From assembly GCA_964652025.1 (NCBI GenBank), contig CAZYZX010000001.1, forward strand, positions 434,001-498,000: DNA of 64,000 nt, written 5' to 3'. Below are positions 55,048-64,000 of this stretch, one piece after another (the stretch's first letter is position 1; each line of letters begins with the position of its first letter). The DNA is from JAEXOD01 sp964652025. GTDB lineage: Bacteria > Bacteroidota > Ignavibacteria > Ignavibacteriales > Melioribacteraceae. The translations under genes and the position numbers were made by a program. The notes below the pieces were generated by a model. It made no database searches and was not told the origin of the DNA. It saw nothing but the letters and a program-made list of their open reading frames with translations.

Positions 55048-56046
55048 TTAAATTAACAATTTGTAACTATTTAAAGCCTTCATATAATTAGCTCTTTCAA
55101 AAGCAGCAGGCTCTTCAACAGATTTTTGACTCATGCTTCCTTTCATATATTCTATTGATGGATACTCGTTTTCTTCCATCCAATTTTGTAAATCAGTTAA
55201 AATTTCTGTAACACGTTTACGTCCATTTCTAAGAATTTCACTACAAATCATTGAAACATCTGCACCTGCCATTGTCATCTTTATAACATCAGCAGCACTT
55301 TGGATACCACTTGTTGCTGCAAGGCTTGCATTTATTTTACCATATAAAATGGAAATCCATCTTAAGGGTAAACGCATTTCCCAATTGTTACTTAATACTA
55401 AATTAGGTACAACACTTAAATTACTTAAATCAAAATCTGGTTGATAAAATCTATTAAATAATACTAAACCATTTGCACCTGCTTTATCCAATTGAGATGC
55501 TAAATTTGCCATTGATGTAAAATATGGGCTTAACTTTACTGCAACCGGAATTTTAGTATTGCTTTTAACTGCTTTTAATGTATCAACATACATTGTTTCA
55601 ATTTCTGCACTTGTTAATTGTGGGCTTGTAGGAATATAATAAATATTAAGTTCTAATGCATCTGCACCCGCTTCTTCAATGTTTTTAGCATATTTTACCC
55701 ATCCACCTGTGCTTACACCATTTAAACTTCCAATAATTGGTATATTAACAGATTTTTTTAATTTAGCAATATGATCTAAATATTCATAGGGACCAGTTCT
55801 AAATTCATCTGGTTGTGGAAAATAAGATAATGCCTCTGCATAACTTTCTGCACCGTAAGTTAAATAATGATCTAATTCTCCAGATTCGTGTGTAATCTGT
55901 TCTTCAAATAAAGAATAAACTACAACTGCAGAAGTCCCAGCATCTTCTAAAGCTTTAACACTGTCTACAGATTCGGATAACGGGGATGCCGAAGCTACTA
56001 TTGGGTTTTTTAATTTTAACCCCATATATATTGTTGATAAATCCAT
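55048..56046 (-). CDS. Dihydroorotate dehydrogenase-like flavoprotein
   Basis: 332 residues from the ATG at 56046, selected because GGAG lies 6 bases before it and it gives MDLSTIYMGLKLKNPIVAS; an earlier ATG at 56076 would overlap the hairpin. TIM barrel with FMN: PIIGSLNGVSTGGWVKYAKN, ELNIYYIPTSP, VAVKLSPYFT, NGLVLFNRFYQPDF. Resembles the PreA/DHOD-like group often placed beside PFOR; it is unlikely to be the pyrimidine enzyme. Its electron acceptor is unknown. Confidence 0.85.
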   Translation of the reverse strand: MDLSTIYMGLKLKNPIVASASPLSESVDSVKALEDAGTSAVVVYSLFEEQITHESGELDHYLTYGAESYAEALSYFPQPDEFRTGPYEYLDHIAKLKKSVNIPIIGSLNGVSTGGWVKYAKNIEEAGADALELNIYYIPTSPQLTSAEIETMYVDTLKAVKSNTKIPVAVKLSPYFTSMANLASQLDKAGANGLVLFNRFYQPDFDLSNLSVVPNLVLSNNWEMRLPLRWISILYGKINASLAATSGIQSAADVIKMTMAGADVSMICSEILRNGRKRVTEILTDLQNWMEENEYPSIEYMKGSMSQKSVEEPAAFERANYMKALNSYKLLI

Positions 56047-56082
56047 TTTGACTCCAAAATTTTTATAAAATTTCAATTTAAT

Positions 56083-56102
56083 TGCCCCGAATTATCGGGG
56101 CA
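56083..56102 (-). terminator. Terminator after the PFOR gene
   Basis: Perfect 8-bp stem TGCCCCGA / TCGGGGCA with a 4-base loop, directly after the nifJ stop. It overlaps the leader of the DHOD-like gene, which therefore may depend on read-through or on its own start. Confidence 0.8.
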
Positions 56103-56108
56103 TTTATT

Positions 56109-59100
56109 TTAATTTTCAGTTTTATTGCTGTAATCTAGTGAAGCTAATTGTTCGTAATATTTCCATCTTTTTAGAACTTCTTCTTGAGCCATAGCTAATA
56201 ATTCTTTAGCAGCCTCTGGATGTGACTTTGTTAACATCTTATAGCGAGTTTCATTATAAATATAATCTTCTAATTTAATTTTTGGAGCTTTTGAATCTAA
56301 TTTTAAAGGATTTTTCCCTTCTTTTGCTAAATCAGGATTATATCTAAATAATGGCCAGTGACCGCTATCTACTGCTAATTTTTGGGATTCAAAGCCTTTA
56401 GCCATATTTATTCCATGTGCTATACAATGCGAATATGCAATAATTAATGATGGACCGTCATATGCTTCTGCTTCAACAAAGGCTCTAATTGTATGTAAAT
56501 CATTTGCTCCCATTGCAACTTTAGCAACATAAACATTCCCATAGCTCATTGCCATTAATCCTAAATCTTTCTTTCCAGAACGTTTACCCGAAGCAGCAAA
56601 TTTTGCTACTGCACCAATTGCTGTTGATTTAGACATTTGACCACCCGTATTGGAATATACTTCTGTATCAAGAACTAAAATGTTAACATTTCTACCGCTA
56701 GCCAATACATGGTCTAATCCGCCGTACCCAATATCGTAAGCCCATCCGTCACCACCAATAATCCAAACAGATTTTTTAACCAGAAATTCTGCAATGTCGC
56801 TTAATCTTTTAGCATCTGGATCATCTATTGTGGATAATTTATCCATCAAAATCTTTACTCTTTCTCTTTGTTCATAAATTCCTGCTTCATCTTTTTGGTC
56901 TGCATTTAATATTGCATTCACTAATTCTTCACCAATTAGAGAAGATAATTTATGCAATAATTCTTTAGCTTGTTCGTTCTGTTTATCAATTGTTAAACGC
57001 ATTCCAAAGCCAAATTCAGCATTATCTTCAAATAACGAGTTTGCCCATGCCGGTCCTCGTCCTTCTTTGTTCATAGTCCATGGTGTAGTTGGTAAATTTC
57101 CACCATATATAGATGAGCAACCTGTAGCATTTGCAATATAGCTTCTATCACCAAATAATTGTGATACAAGTTTTACATAAGGAGTTTCACCGCATCCGGA
57201 GCATGCACCAGAAAATTCAAATAATGGTTCTAATAACTGGCTTCCTTGAACAGATATAGTATTTAACTTTGTTCTATCAAATTCTGGTATATTTAAGAAA
57301 AATTCGAAATTTTCTCTTTCAGTTTCACGTAATGGAATTTGTGGAGCCATGTTAAGAGCTTTGAATTTTGGCTCTTTTTTGTTTTTAGCCGGACAAACCT
57401 CATAGCATAATTCACAGCCTGTACAATCTTCAACTGCAACTTGAATTGTATAAGCAAAGTCCTTAAATTCTTTACCTCTTGCATCAGTATACTTAAATGT
57501 TTTTGGAGCATCTTTTAACAACTCTTTATCATATACTTTAATTCTTATTGCTGCATGCGGGCAAGCTAACGAGCATTTACCGCATTGAATACATACTTCA
57601 GGATCCCATGTCGGAACTTCTAATGCGATGTTTCTCTTTTCCCACTTTGTAGTTCCAGATGGATAAACACCATCAATTGGCATATCACTAACTGGAATTT
57701 CATCTCCCTTTCCAGCAATCATTTTGGCTAATACATTTTTAACAAATTCTGGTGCTTTGTCGCTAACAACTGGAGGTAGTTCTAAATTGCTTGTAACTGT
57801 ATCTGGAACTTTTACTTCAAATAAGTTATCCAAAGTTTTATCTACAGCTTCGTAATTTTTAATTACAATTTGCTCACCTTTTGCTCCATAAGTCTTCTTA
57901 ATTGCTTGTTTAATTTGAGCTATTGCCTCATCTTTAGGTAAAATTCCAGAAATAGCAAAAAAGCAGGTTTGCATAATTGTGTTTATTCTACCACCCATTC
58001 CAGTTTCATGTGCAACTGCACTAGCATTAATTACATAAAATTTAAGCTTTTTATTTATTATTTGTTCTTGCACTTTTCTTGGTAATTTATCCCAAACTTC
58101 ATCTTTACTGTATGGGCTATTTAATAAAAATGTACCATTTTCAGTTATTTTATCTAATACATCAAATTTATTTAATAACTCAAATAAATGGCAACCTATA
58201 AATTGTGCTTTCTGAACTAAGTAACTGCTTCTTATTGGGCTTTTCCCAAATCTTAAGTGGGAAATTGTTGTTGAACCTGATTTCTTAGAGTCGTAAACAA
58301 AATAGCCTTGTGCAAAATTATCGGTTTCTTCCCCAATAATCTTTATAGAATTTTTATTAGCACCAACAGTTCCATCAGCACCTAATCCAAAAAATAACGA
58401 GCATTTTACATCTTCAGCTTCTGTAATAAAGCTTGGGTCATATTCTAAGCTACTATTTGTAATATCTTCTACAATACCAACAGTAAAATGATTTTTAGGA
58501 TTTTCTTTTTTCAATTCATCAAAAACAGCTTTAACCATTGCCGGTGTAAATTCTTTAGATGATAAACCATATCGACCACCAATAATTTTTGGCATTTTTT
58601 CAAATGGTTTATTATCACTACTCATCATTTCGTTAATAGCAGTAACAACATCCAAATATAAAGGTTCACCTAACGCACCTGGCTCTTTTGTTCTATCTAA
58701 AACAGCAATACTTTCAACTGTTTTTGGTAAAGCATTTATAAAATGTTTTACAGAAAATGGTCTAAATAATCTAACTTTTATAACGCCAACTTTTTCTTCT
58801 CTTTTTGTTAAATATTCTACTGTTTCGTGAACTGTTTCAGCTCCACTACCCATTAATACAATTACTCTTTTAGCATCTGGAGCACCTACATAGTCAAAAA
58901 GATGATATTGTCTTCCACTAATTTCGGCTAATCTATCCATTGCTTTTTGTACAACATCAGCACTTTCTAAATATAATTTATTTACAGTTTCACGACCTTG
59001 GAAATATACATCAGGGTTTTGTGCGGTTCCTCTAATAGTAGGATGTTCTGGAGATAAAGCACGCTTTCTAACAGCAGAAACATATTTATCATCAATCATC

Positions 59101-59678
59101 GCACGCAAATCTTCTAAACTTAATTCTTCAATCTTATTAACCTCGTGTGAAGTGCGGAATCCATCAAAGAAATGTAAAAATGGAATTCTGGACTCTAATG
59201 TTGCTTTATGAGCAACTGCCGCTAAGTCCATTACTTCTTGTACAGAACCAGAGGCTAATAAAGCAAATCCAGTTTGACGTGTTGCCATAACGTCACTATG
59301 ATCTCCAAATATAGATAAGGCTTGAGCAGCAATAGAACGAGCACTAACATGGAAAACAGTAGGAGTTAATTCTCCTGCAATTTTAAACATGTTAGGGATC
59401 ATTAATAATAAGCCTTGTGAAGCGGTAAATGTAGTAGTTAATGCTCCGCTCTGTAGTGCTCCGTGTACTGCACCAGCAGCCCCACCTTCACTTTGTAATT
59501 CAGATACAGACGGAACTGTTCCCCAAATATTCTTTTTGCCTGCAGCTGCCCACGCATCAGATAGCTCTCCCATTCCTGATGAAGGCGTAATAGGATATAT
59601 GGCTATTACTTCGCTGTTGTGATACGCTACATACGCTGCGGCTTCATTTCCGTCAATTGTTATTTTCTTTTTTTCCAT
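56109..59678 (-). CDS. nifJ: Pyruvate:ferredoxin (flavodoxin) oxidoreductase
   Basis: Single-chain PFOR, 1189 residues: pyruvate + CoA + oxidised ferredoxin to acetyl-CoA + CO2 (reversible). Domains: I (TPP/pyruvate; AIYPITPSSGMGELSDAW at the start), II, III (gamma-like), a 2[4Fe-4S] ferredoxin domain with CIQCGKCSLACPHAA (about 696) and CTGCELCYEVCP (about 752), and the TPP domain with CSGCGETPYVK (about 826) and GDGWAYDIGYGGLDH. All cluster cysteines appear present. Gene isolated by terminators at 56083 and by a 236-base AT-rich upstream gap that holds a palindrome. Confidence 0.97.
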   Translation of the reverse strand: MEKKKITIDGNEAAAYVAYHNSEVIAIYPITPSSGMGELSDAWAAAGKKNIWGTVPSVSELQSEGGAAGAVHGALQSGALTTTFTASQGLLLMIPNMFKIAGELTPTVFHVSARSIAAQALSIFGDHSDVMATRQTGFALLASGSVQEVMDLAAVAHKATLESRIPFLHFFDGFRTSHEVNKIEELSLEDLRAMIDDKYVSAVRKRALSPEHPTIRGTAQNPDVYFQGRETVNKLYLESADVVQKAMDRLAEISGRQYHLFDYVGAPDAKRVIVLMGSGAETVHETVEYLTKREEKVGVIKVRLFRPFSVKHFINALPKTVESIAVLDRTKEPGALGEPLYLDVVTAINEMMSSDNKPFEKMPKIIGGRYGLSSKEFTPAMVKAVFDELKKENPKNHFTVGIVEDITNSSLEYDPSFITEAEDVKCSLFFGLGADGTVGANKNSIKIIGEETDNFAQGYFVYDSKKSGSTTISHLRFGKSPIRSSYLVQKAQFIGCHLFELLNKFDVLDKITENGTFLLNSPYSKDEVWDKLPRKVQEQIINKKLKFYVINASAVAHETGMGGRINTIMQTCFFAISGILPKDEAIAQIKQAIKKTYGAKGEQIVIKNYEAVDKTLDNLFEVKVPDTVTSNLELPPVVSDKAPEFVKNVLAKMIAGKGDEIPVSDMPIDGVYPSGTTKWEKRNIALEVPTWDPEVCIQCGKCSLACPHAAIRIKVYDKELLKDAPKTFKYTDARGKEFKDFAYTIQVAVEDCTGCELCYEVCPAKNKKEPKFKALNMAPQIPLRETERENFEFFLNIPEFDRTKLNTISVQGSQLLEPLFEFSGACSGCGETPYVKLVSQLFGDRSYIANATGCSSIYGGNLPTTPWTMNKEGRGPAWANSLFEDNAEFGFGMRLTIDKQNEQAKELLHKLSSLIGEELVNAILNADQKDEAGIYEQRERVKILMDKLSTIDDPDAKRLSDIAEFLVKKSVWIIGGDGWAYDIGYGGLDHVLASGRNVNILVLDTEVYSNTGGQMSKSTAIGAVAKFAASGKRSGKKDLGLMAMSYGNVYVAKVAMGANDLHTIRAFVEAEAYDGPSLIIAYSHCIAHGINMAKGFESQKLAVDSGHWPLFRYNPDLAKEGKNPLKLDSKAPKIKLEDYIYNETRYKMLTKSHPEAAKELLAMAQEEVLKRWKYYEQLASLDYSNKTEN

Positions 59679-59825
59679 TAATTTACCCCAACTTTTTATT
59701 AAGTTATTTAATTAAGTTTTTTTTATATTTCAAAAATCAAGCCAACTTTAATACTTGTTTATCCTTTATTTTTGTTATTTTTATTACTCGCATACTATTA
59801 AATTTTAGAAAAAAAGGTCATTTTA

Positions 59826-59839
59826 TCTTAAATTTAAGA
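59826..59839. repeat. 14-base palindrome upstream of nifJ
   Basis: TCTTAAATTTAAGA is a perfect palindrome, located about 150 bases before the PFOR start; the rest of the 236-base gap (59679-59914) holds no gene. Could be a regulator site or a chance AT-rich motif. A related TTAAATTTTAGAAAA copy lies 30 bases to its left. Confidence 0.3.
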
Positions 59840-59914
59840 AAATAATTTTGCATAAAAATAAAAAATACTATCATAAAAATACATAAATTATTATTTATTA
59901 CCAAAATATCTTAT

Positions 59915-61594
59915 TTAATTTTTCTTGTTAGTGTTTAAATGAAATACATTAATAGGACTTATTGAAAGGTTTGTGCTATCTATTTTATTATTTCTTATCT
60001 TTTCTATTTTATTTAAAGTATCACGTAATACTCCTAAAGACCTTTGACTTAATAGGTCAATTTTTATAAGTCCTAAATCTTCAATCGAGTACATATCTGG
60101 TTGTGTTACAATTATACCTAAACCTTTATTGCCTGCATATTCTAACGCAACATAATTTGTTATTGGCTCTTTTGTAATTACTATTCCGCTTGGATGAATG
60201 CTTATATGCCTAGGGTAAGAAGCAATTTTTGTAGCAATTGCAATAATCTCTTGCCATGTAGGATTAGAAAAATCCAGCTTTTTGGATTCAGGGAATTTTT
60301 CTGCAAGTACTGGTAAATTTTCTGCACTTGTCCACGGAATAAATCGGCTGTATTTTGAAATTTCACTTTGCGAAATTCCAAATACCTTTGCTATTTCTCT
60401 AAATGCACTTTTTGCTCTAAAAGTAACAGTTGTAGAAATCATAGCTACTTTATCATAACCATATTTATCAAAAATATAACGAACTAATCTATCGCGCTCT
60501 TTCCACGAAAAATCTAAATCAACATCTGGTGGTGAAAGACGTCCCCTATTCAAAAATCTTTCGAAATATAAATTATGGCTAATTGGATCTATTTGTGTAT
60601 AACCTAAACAAAATGCTACTAAACTATTTGCTGCGGAACCTCTGCCAATGCTAACCATTCGTCTTGTTTTGGCTTCTCTCACAATGTCCCAAACAACTAA
60701 AAAATAATCTAAAAATCCTAATTCATCAATAACTTCTAATTCGTATTGCAATCGTTTTACTGCTTTTTCTGTTATTGGTTTAAATCGTTCAGATAATCCC
60801 TTAAAGCTTACTTTCCACAAATAAGAAAAGGCAGTTTCATCTGGTGGTAATTTAAATTCTGGAAATTTATATTTTCCAAATTCTAAATTAACGTTACATT
60901 GCATTGCGATATCATCTGTATTCCACATTGCCTCTGGTATAGATTTCCATAGATTGTTTAATTCTTCCGGAGTTTTTAAATAATACTCGCTATCAACAAG
61001 TTCTTCATCGTCTAAATTTGCTAATGTTTTATTTAGTCTTATAGCTGTTAATGCTTTATGTATAATATAATCTTCTTTTTTTTCAAAATATACAGGATGG
61101 GAAGCCATAATTTTTATATTATTTTCCTTTGCAAAATTAAATAATAACCTAGTGTTTTTTTTGTTTTTATCGGTTATTATTAATTCAGCATACATATTAT
61201 TTGTATTTATATTATTTTCAATTAAAAGTTTTAGTAACTGTACAGAATTAATTAGCACAAAAATATTATTAGAAATTTTAGATAAAGTATCAAGTATAGA
61301 AAAGTTATCATTTAAGTTTTTAGCAGTTATTATTTTGCAAATTTCCTTATAACCATTATTATTTTTTGCTAAAAGAATTACACTAAATTTATCATCATTA
61401 ATTTTTGTACCTAAAATTGGTTTAATTTTTTCTTCTAATGCAATTTTAGCAAATTTAATTAACCCATACATGCCATTATCATCGGTTAAAGAAACATATG
61501 CAGAGTGATTTTTTTTAGCAAAAGCAATTAATTTTTCTATTGTTAAAGCCCCATTTAATAAAGAATAGTTAGAATGGGCATGTAATGAAAACAT
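59915..61594 (-). CDS. Short DnaE-like protein (PHP and palm only), truncated
   Basis: 559 residues, about half the usual 1000-1200 of a DnaE/DnaE2 polymerase. Seen in order: PHP domain (1-70, HAHSNYSLLNGA; the later TDHGNMFG-type site reads TDDNGMYG), alpha-helical region, palm with SIGRGSAANSLVAFCLGY, PDVDLDFSWKERD (about 355), HISIHPSGIVIT, and the third Asp in GLIKIDLLSQRSLG (about 511). It ends where the fingers domain would begin; the 236 bases beyond the stop encode no remnant. It lies 2 bases after dinB, as in DinB-DnaE2 mutasome-type pairs. Polymerase activity is doubtful. Confidence 0.85.
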   Translation of the reverse strand: MFSLHAHSNYSLLNGALTIEKLIAFAKKNHSAYVSLTDDNGMYGLIKFAKIALEEKIKPILGTKINDDKFSVILLAKNNNGYKEICKIITAKNLNDNFSILDTLSKISNNIFVLINSVQLLKLLIENNINTNNMYAELIITDKNKKNTRLLFNFAKENNIKIMASHPVYFEKKEDYIIHKALTAIRLNKTLANLDDEELVDSEYYLKTPEELNNLWKSIPEAMWNTDDIAMQCNVNLEFGKYKFPEFKLPPDETAFSYLWKVSFKGLSERFKPITEKAVKRLQYELEVIDELGFLDYFLVVWDIVREAKTRRMVSIGRGSAANSLVAFCLGYTQIDPISHNLYFERFLNRGRLSPPDVDLDFSWKERDRLVRYIFDKYGYDKVAMISTTVTFRAKSAFREIAKVFGISQSEISKYSRFIPWTSAENLPVLAEKFPESKKLDFSNPTWQEIIAIATKIASYPRHISIHPSGIVITKEPITNYVALEYAGNKGLGIIVTQPDMYSIEDLGLIKIDLLSQRSLGVLRDTLNKIEKIRNNKIDSTNLSISPINVFHLNTNKKN

Positions 61595-61596
61595 AA

Positions 61597-62742
61597 TTAA
61601 ACCTTCCCTACAAAAATTGATTCAAAGCCATATTTATCTCTAATTTTAGAAACGGCTCTGTAAACTTTATTTTTGTTTACTTCTAAATTTTCAAAAATTG
61701 TATCATATTCTGTATAATCACTTAAATTACTTAGTGATATACCAATAAGCCTTACTGCAACCCTTCTAGTATAACACGAGTTGAATAATCTTAATGCTGT
61801 AGAATAGATTATATCGTCAGAATCGGTTTTCTTGTTTAAAGTTTTAGACCTGGTAACTGTAACAAAATCTGTGTATCGCAATTTTAAAGTAATTGTAGAT
61901 GCTACCAAGTCTTCATTTCTTAACAATTGACAAACTTTTTCTGTTATTTCAAATAAAGTTTTTTCAAGTTTATCTTTTTCTAAAACGTCTGCATCAAATG
62001 TAGTTTCTTTAGATAAGCTTTTTCTTTTGTGGGTAATGCTTAAAATATTATTTCCATTGCCATTAGCTTTTTCCCAAATATCTATTCCTATTTTACCAAA
62101 TGTAGTAAAAAAATAATCTTGTGGTATATTAGTTATTTCTTTTATTTTATAAAATCCTTTTTCATTTAGTAATTTTAACGTAGCTTTCCCAACACCTGGT
62201 ATTACTTCTATAGGCATATTAGCCAAAAACTCTTTTTCAAATCCCGGCACAACATATGTAATTCCTTTTGGTTTATAGCAATCTGAAGCGATTTTAGCAA
62301 TTGTTTTATTTGTACCTATACCAATTGAACAAGGTAATTGTAAAAGTTGCCAAATCTCGTTTTGTAATTTTTCTGCAAAAACAAGCATATTTCCATATAT
62401 TTTATTTGTACCTGTAAAATCCATGTAAAATTCATCAATAGATGCCTGTTCAACTATAGGGGCATATTTATTTAATATTTTGGCTACTGCATCAGAATAT
62501 TTTTCATACTCTGAATAATGCCCGTGTAAATAAGTACCATGTGGGCAAAGTTTGTAAGCTTGCCCAATAGGCATAGCAGAGTGTACCCCAAATTTTCTAG
62601 CCTCATACGAGCATGCGGCAACCACTCCCCTTCCGTTTGGATCTGCACCTACTATTACAGGTTTATTTTCCAAATCTGGATTAATAATTCGCTCTACAGA
62701 TACGAAGAAAGCATCTAAATCTAAGTGAAATATCGTTCGCAT
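61597..62742 (-). CDS. dinB: DNA polymerase IV (Y family)
   Basis: 381 residues. Palm residues visible: HLDLDAFFVSVE at the N-terminus (Asp8) and ASIDEFYMDFTG (Asp/Glu about 103/104), plus GVHSAMPIGQAYKLCP fingers and SIGIGTNKTIAKIASDCYKP. Little-finger domain at 230-370. Translesion polymerase that is normally damage-inducible. The short DnaE-like gene follows 2 bases later, implying a two-gene translesion unit. Confidence 0.95.
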   Translation of the reverse strand: MRTIFHLDLDAFFVSVERIINPDLENKPVIVGADPNGRGVVAACSYEARKFGVHSAMPIGQAYKLCPHGTYLHGHYSEYEKYSDAVAKILNKYAPIVEQASIDEFYMDFTGTNKIYGNMLVFAEKLQNEIWQLLQLPCSIGIGTNKTIAKIASDCYKPKGITYVVPGFEKEFLANMPIEVIPGVGKATLKLLNEKGFYKIKEITNIPQDYFFTTFGKIGIDIWEKANGNGNNILSITHKRKSLSKETTFDADVLEKDKLEKTLFEITEKVCQLLRNEDLVASTITLKLRYTDFVTVTRSKTLNKKTDSDDIIYSTALRLFNSCYTRRVAVRLIGISLSNLSDYTEYDTIFENLEVNKNKVYRAVSKIRDKYGFESIFVGKV

Positions 62743-62751
62743 TTTTGGCTA

Positions 62752-63630
62752 TTATGCTTTTAATTTACTTAAACTTGGAAAGGATTGTAAAATGGTTTCT
62801 GGAATATTAATTTTTGTACGATTGTTTAATAAATACATAAATTCTAAAGCATTTGCAACTGCATTGCCAGAAGGATGATTGTTTAATATAACAAAAACCT
62901 TTTTTACCTTATCATAAACTTCTCTAATGTTGTTCTCTATTTCTGTAATTTCTCCAGGTAAGTATAAGTAATTATATCTTTCATTTTGTTCTTCGTAGCT
63001 TTTTGTTTTATTGTATGTTACTATAGAGTTTTTCCACTCTTTAATGTTTCTTCCATGTAATCTTAAATACAAAATGTTGCTTGTTACAAATGGAACTAAT
63101 GGAAGTGCATTACCAAGCTTGGGTTGGTCTATAATACAAAAACTAACTTTTGCATCAGTTAAAAAAGCTATTGCATCTTTATTGTTCCAAGAGTTATGCC
63201 TCACTTCTAAAACTTTATCAAAAGTGGAAAATATTTGAAATAAATTGTTTAAGTAAGCAACATTTGCACTATTAAATTCAAAAGAGTAAGGAAATTGCAT
63301 TAATAGTGCACCTAATTTTTCTGATTTATTAAGTAATTCTAAATTATATTCAAAATATTTTATTTGTGTTATACCAAAATTTCGTTTGTGAGTAAAATCT
63401 TGGTTTAATTTAACTGAAAATAAAAAATCTGGGTTGTTACTTACTTTTTCAATCCATTTTTTTACTATTTCTGCTTTAATATAAGAATAAAAAGTTACAT
63501 TTACTTCTACAGTGTTAAAGTATTCCGAATAAAATTTAAGACGGTTATCTTCTGTAACAGTACCATAAAAGCAATTCTGCCAATCTTTATAATACCAACC
63601 TGCAGTGCCTACGTAAAAATTTTTTTTCAT
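62752..63630 (-). CDS. DUF72 family protein
   Basis: 292 residues. Recognised by FYVGTAGWYYKDWQNCFYG at the start, YFNTVEVNVTFYSYIKAEIV, LGALLMQFPYSFEFN, VLEVRHNSWNNKDAI and LYLRLHGRNIKEW; TIM-barrel-like family of unknown reaction. Ten bases upstream of dinB, so possibly in the same transcript. Confidence 0.9.
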   Translation of the reverse strand: MKKNFYVGTAGWYYKDWQNCFYGTVTEDNRLKFYSEYFNTVEVNVTFYSYIKAEIVKKWIEKVSNNPDFLFSVKLNQDFTHKRNFGITQIKYFEYNLELLNKSEKLGALLMQFPYSFEFNSANVAYLNNLFQIFSTFDKVLEVRHNSWNNKDAIAFLTDAKVSFCIIDQPKLGNALPLVPFVTSNILYLRLHGRNIKEWKNSIVTYNKTKSYEEQNERYNYLYLPGEITEIENNIREVYDKVKKVFVILNNHPSGNAVANALEFMYLLNNRTKINIPETILQSFPSLSKLKA

Positions 63631-63636
63631 TGTTAT

Positions 63637-64000
63637 TTAGTAAAAAATTGTTGCAATAATTTTTCTACTTCCGCCATAGTTCCTATGCTCGCCTAAATAA
63701 ATACCTTGCCATGTACCTAAATTTAATTGCCCATTTGTTATAGGAATAGTAAGTGAAGCACCTAATAATGTTGATTTTACATGTGCAGGCATATCGTCAT
63801 CTCCTTCGCATGTATGGATAAAATAACTCGAGCCATCGGGAACAATTCTATTATAAAATTTTTCCATATCGGTTCTAACGTCAGGATCTGCATTTTCATT
63901 TAATGTTAATGAAGCAGAAGTATGTTTTATAAATAAATTTAACAATCCTGCGCTAATCCCTTTTAATTCTGGCAAATTACTTAAAACTTCATCTGTTATT
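63637..64000 (-). CDS. yjbQ: YjbQ/UPF0047 family protein (5' end off the edge)
   Basis: Frame is open through the edge (visible residues begin ITDEVLSNLPELKGI), so the true start lies beyond the window; a TTG at 63975 is only an internal codon. Family described as secondary thiamine-phosphate synthase. Motifs: GLLNLFIKHTSASLTLNENA, HTCEGDDDMPAHVKS, TWQGIYLGEHRNYGGSRKI, with conserved His residues. Ends 6 bases before DUF72. Confidence 0.93.
   Translation of the reverse strand, partial: ITDEVLSNLPELKGISAGLLNLFIKHTSASLTLNENADPDVRTDMEKFYNRIVPDGSSYFIHTCEGDDDMPAHVKSTLLGASLTIPITNGQLNLGTWQGIYLGEHRNYGGSRKIIATIFY

Overview
The window is very AT-rich, about 59 genes packed with few gaps, and looks like a chromosome segment from the FCB group, most likely an Ignavibacteria/Chlorobi-side relative rather than a classical Bacteroidetes. 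Reasons: two large secreted proteins end in type IX secretion (T9SS) sorting domains of the NPFNPST...GTYFYRL...KKMLLIK kind; OMPP1/FadL, S41 protease, Wzi-like, PFOR and HprK genes are present; yet many starts carry good GGAG-type Shine-Dalgarno sites and several promoters look like ordinary TTGnnn-N16/17-TAATnT sigma70 promoters, which is not the usual Bacteroidetes pattern. TTG starts are common. I see no tRNA, rRNA, CRISPR array, insertion sequence or prophage.

Layout. 1-20.4 kb (all minus strand): a long housekeeping run read from trpS leftward: trpS, scpA, scpB, an RluB-type pseudouridine synthase, a DacB-type carboxypeptidase, lysS, a DUF2279 protein, a GT2 glycosyltransferase, a Wzi-like barrel, a CtpA protease, DUF3108, gamma carbonic anhydrase-like, MBL hydrolase, ybeY, smg, topA; then a new promoter and xerC, hpf, hprK, an M23 peptidase, DUF2795 and a cut-off holB. 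20.5-40.5 kb (minus): HNH nuclease, mnmA, acpS, mlaD-like, a CNNM/CBS transporter, ssb, two T9SS cargo proteins, a SPOR lipoprotein, OMPP1/FadL, a split biotin carboxylase/BCCP pair, mutS2, cvpA, yqeY, an exbB-exbD-exbD motor and an EEP-family exonuclease. 40.5-50.2 kb (plus): polA, an LpoB/COG3014/LPP20 envelope trio, an orphan ABC-2 permease, nadD, an uncharacterised exported protein and an NtrC-type regulator. 50.2-64 kb (minus): PAS-only protein, TIGR02757, pdxJ, ALDH7-type dehydrogenase, DHOD-like protein, PFOR (nifJ), a half-length DnaE, dinB, DUF72 and a cut-off yjbQ.

Themes. DNA maintenance recurs (holB, topA, xerC, scpAB, ssb, mutS2, polA, dinB, short DnaE). Envelope functions recur (M23, CtpA, DacB, Wzi-like, FadL, ExbBD, LpoB trio, T9SS cargo). 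Metabolism centres on PFOR, a DHOD-like oxidoreductase, an aldehyde dehydrogenase and an acyl-CoA carboxylase half.

Nothing here is a clear new defence or mobile system. The most unusual items are the DnaE homologue that stops just after the palm domain and sits behind dinB, an HNH nuclease and a CNNM transporter that seem to lack ATG starts, a DacB homologue with KPG in place of the KTG triad, an exported unknown protein that shares a metal-site-like signature with the DUF2279 protein, and the LpoB/COG3014/LPP20 cassette.
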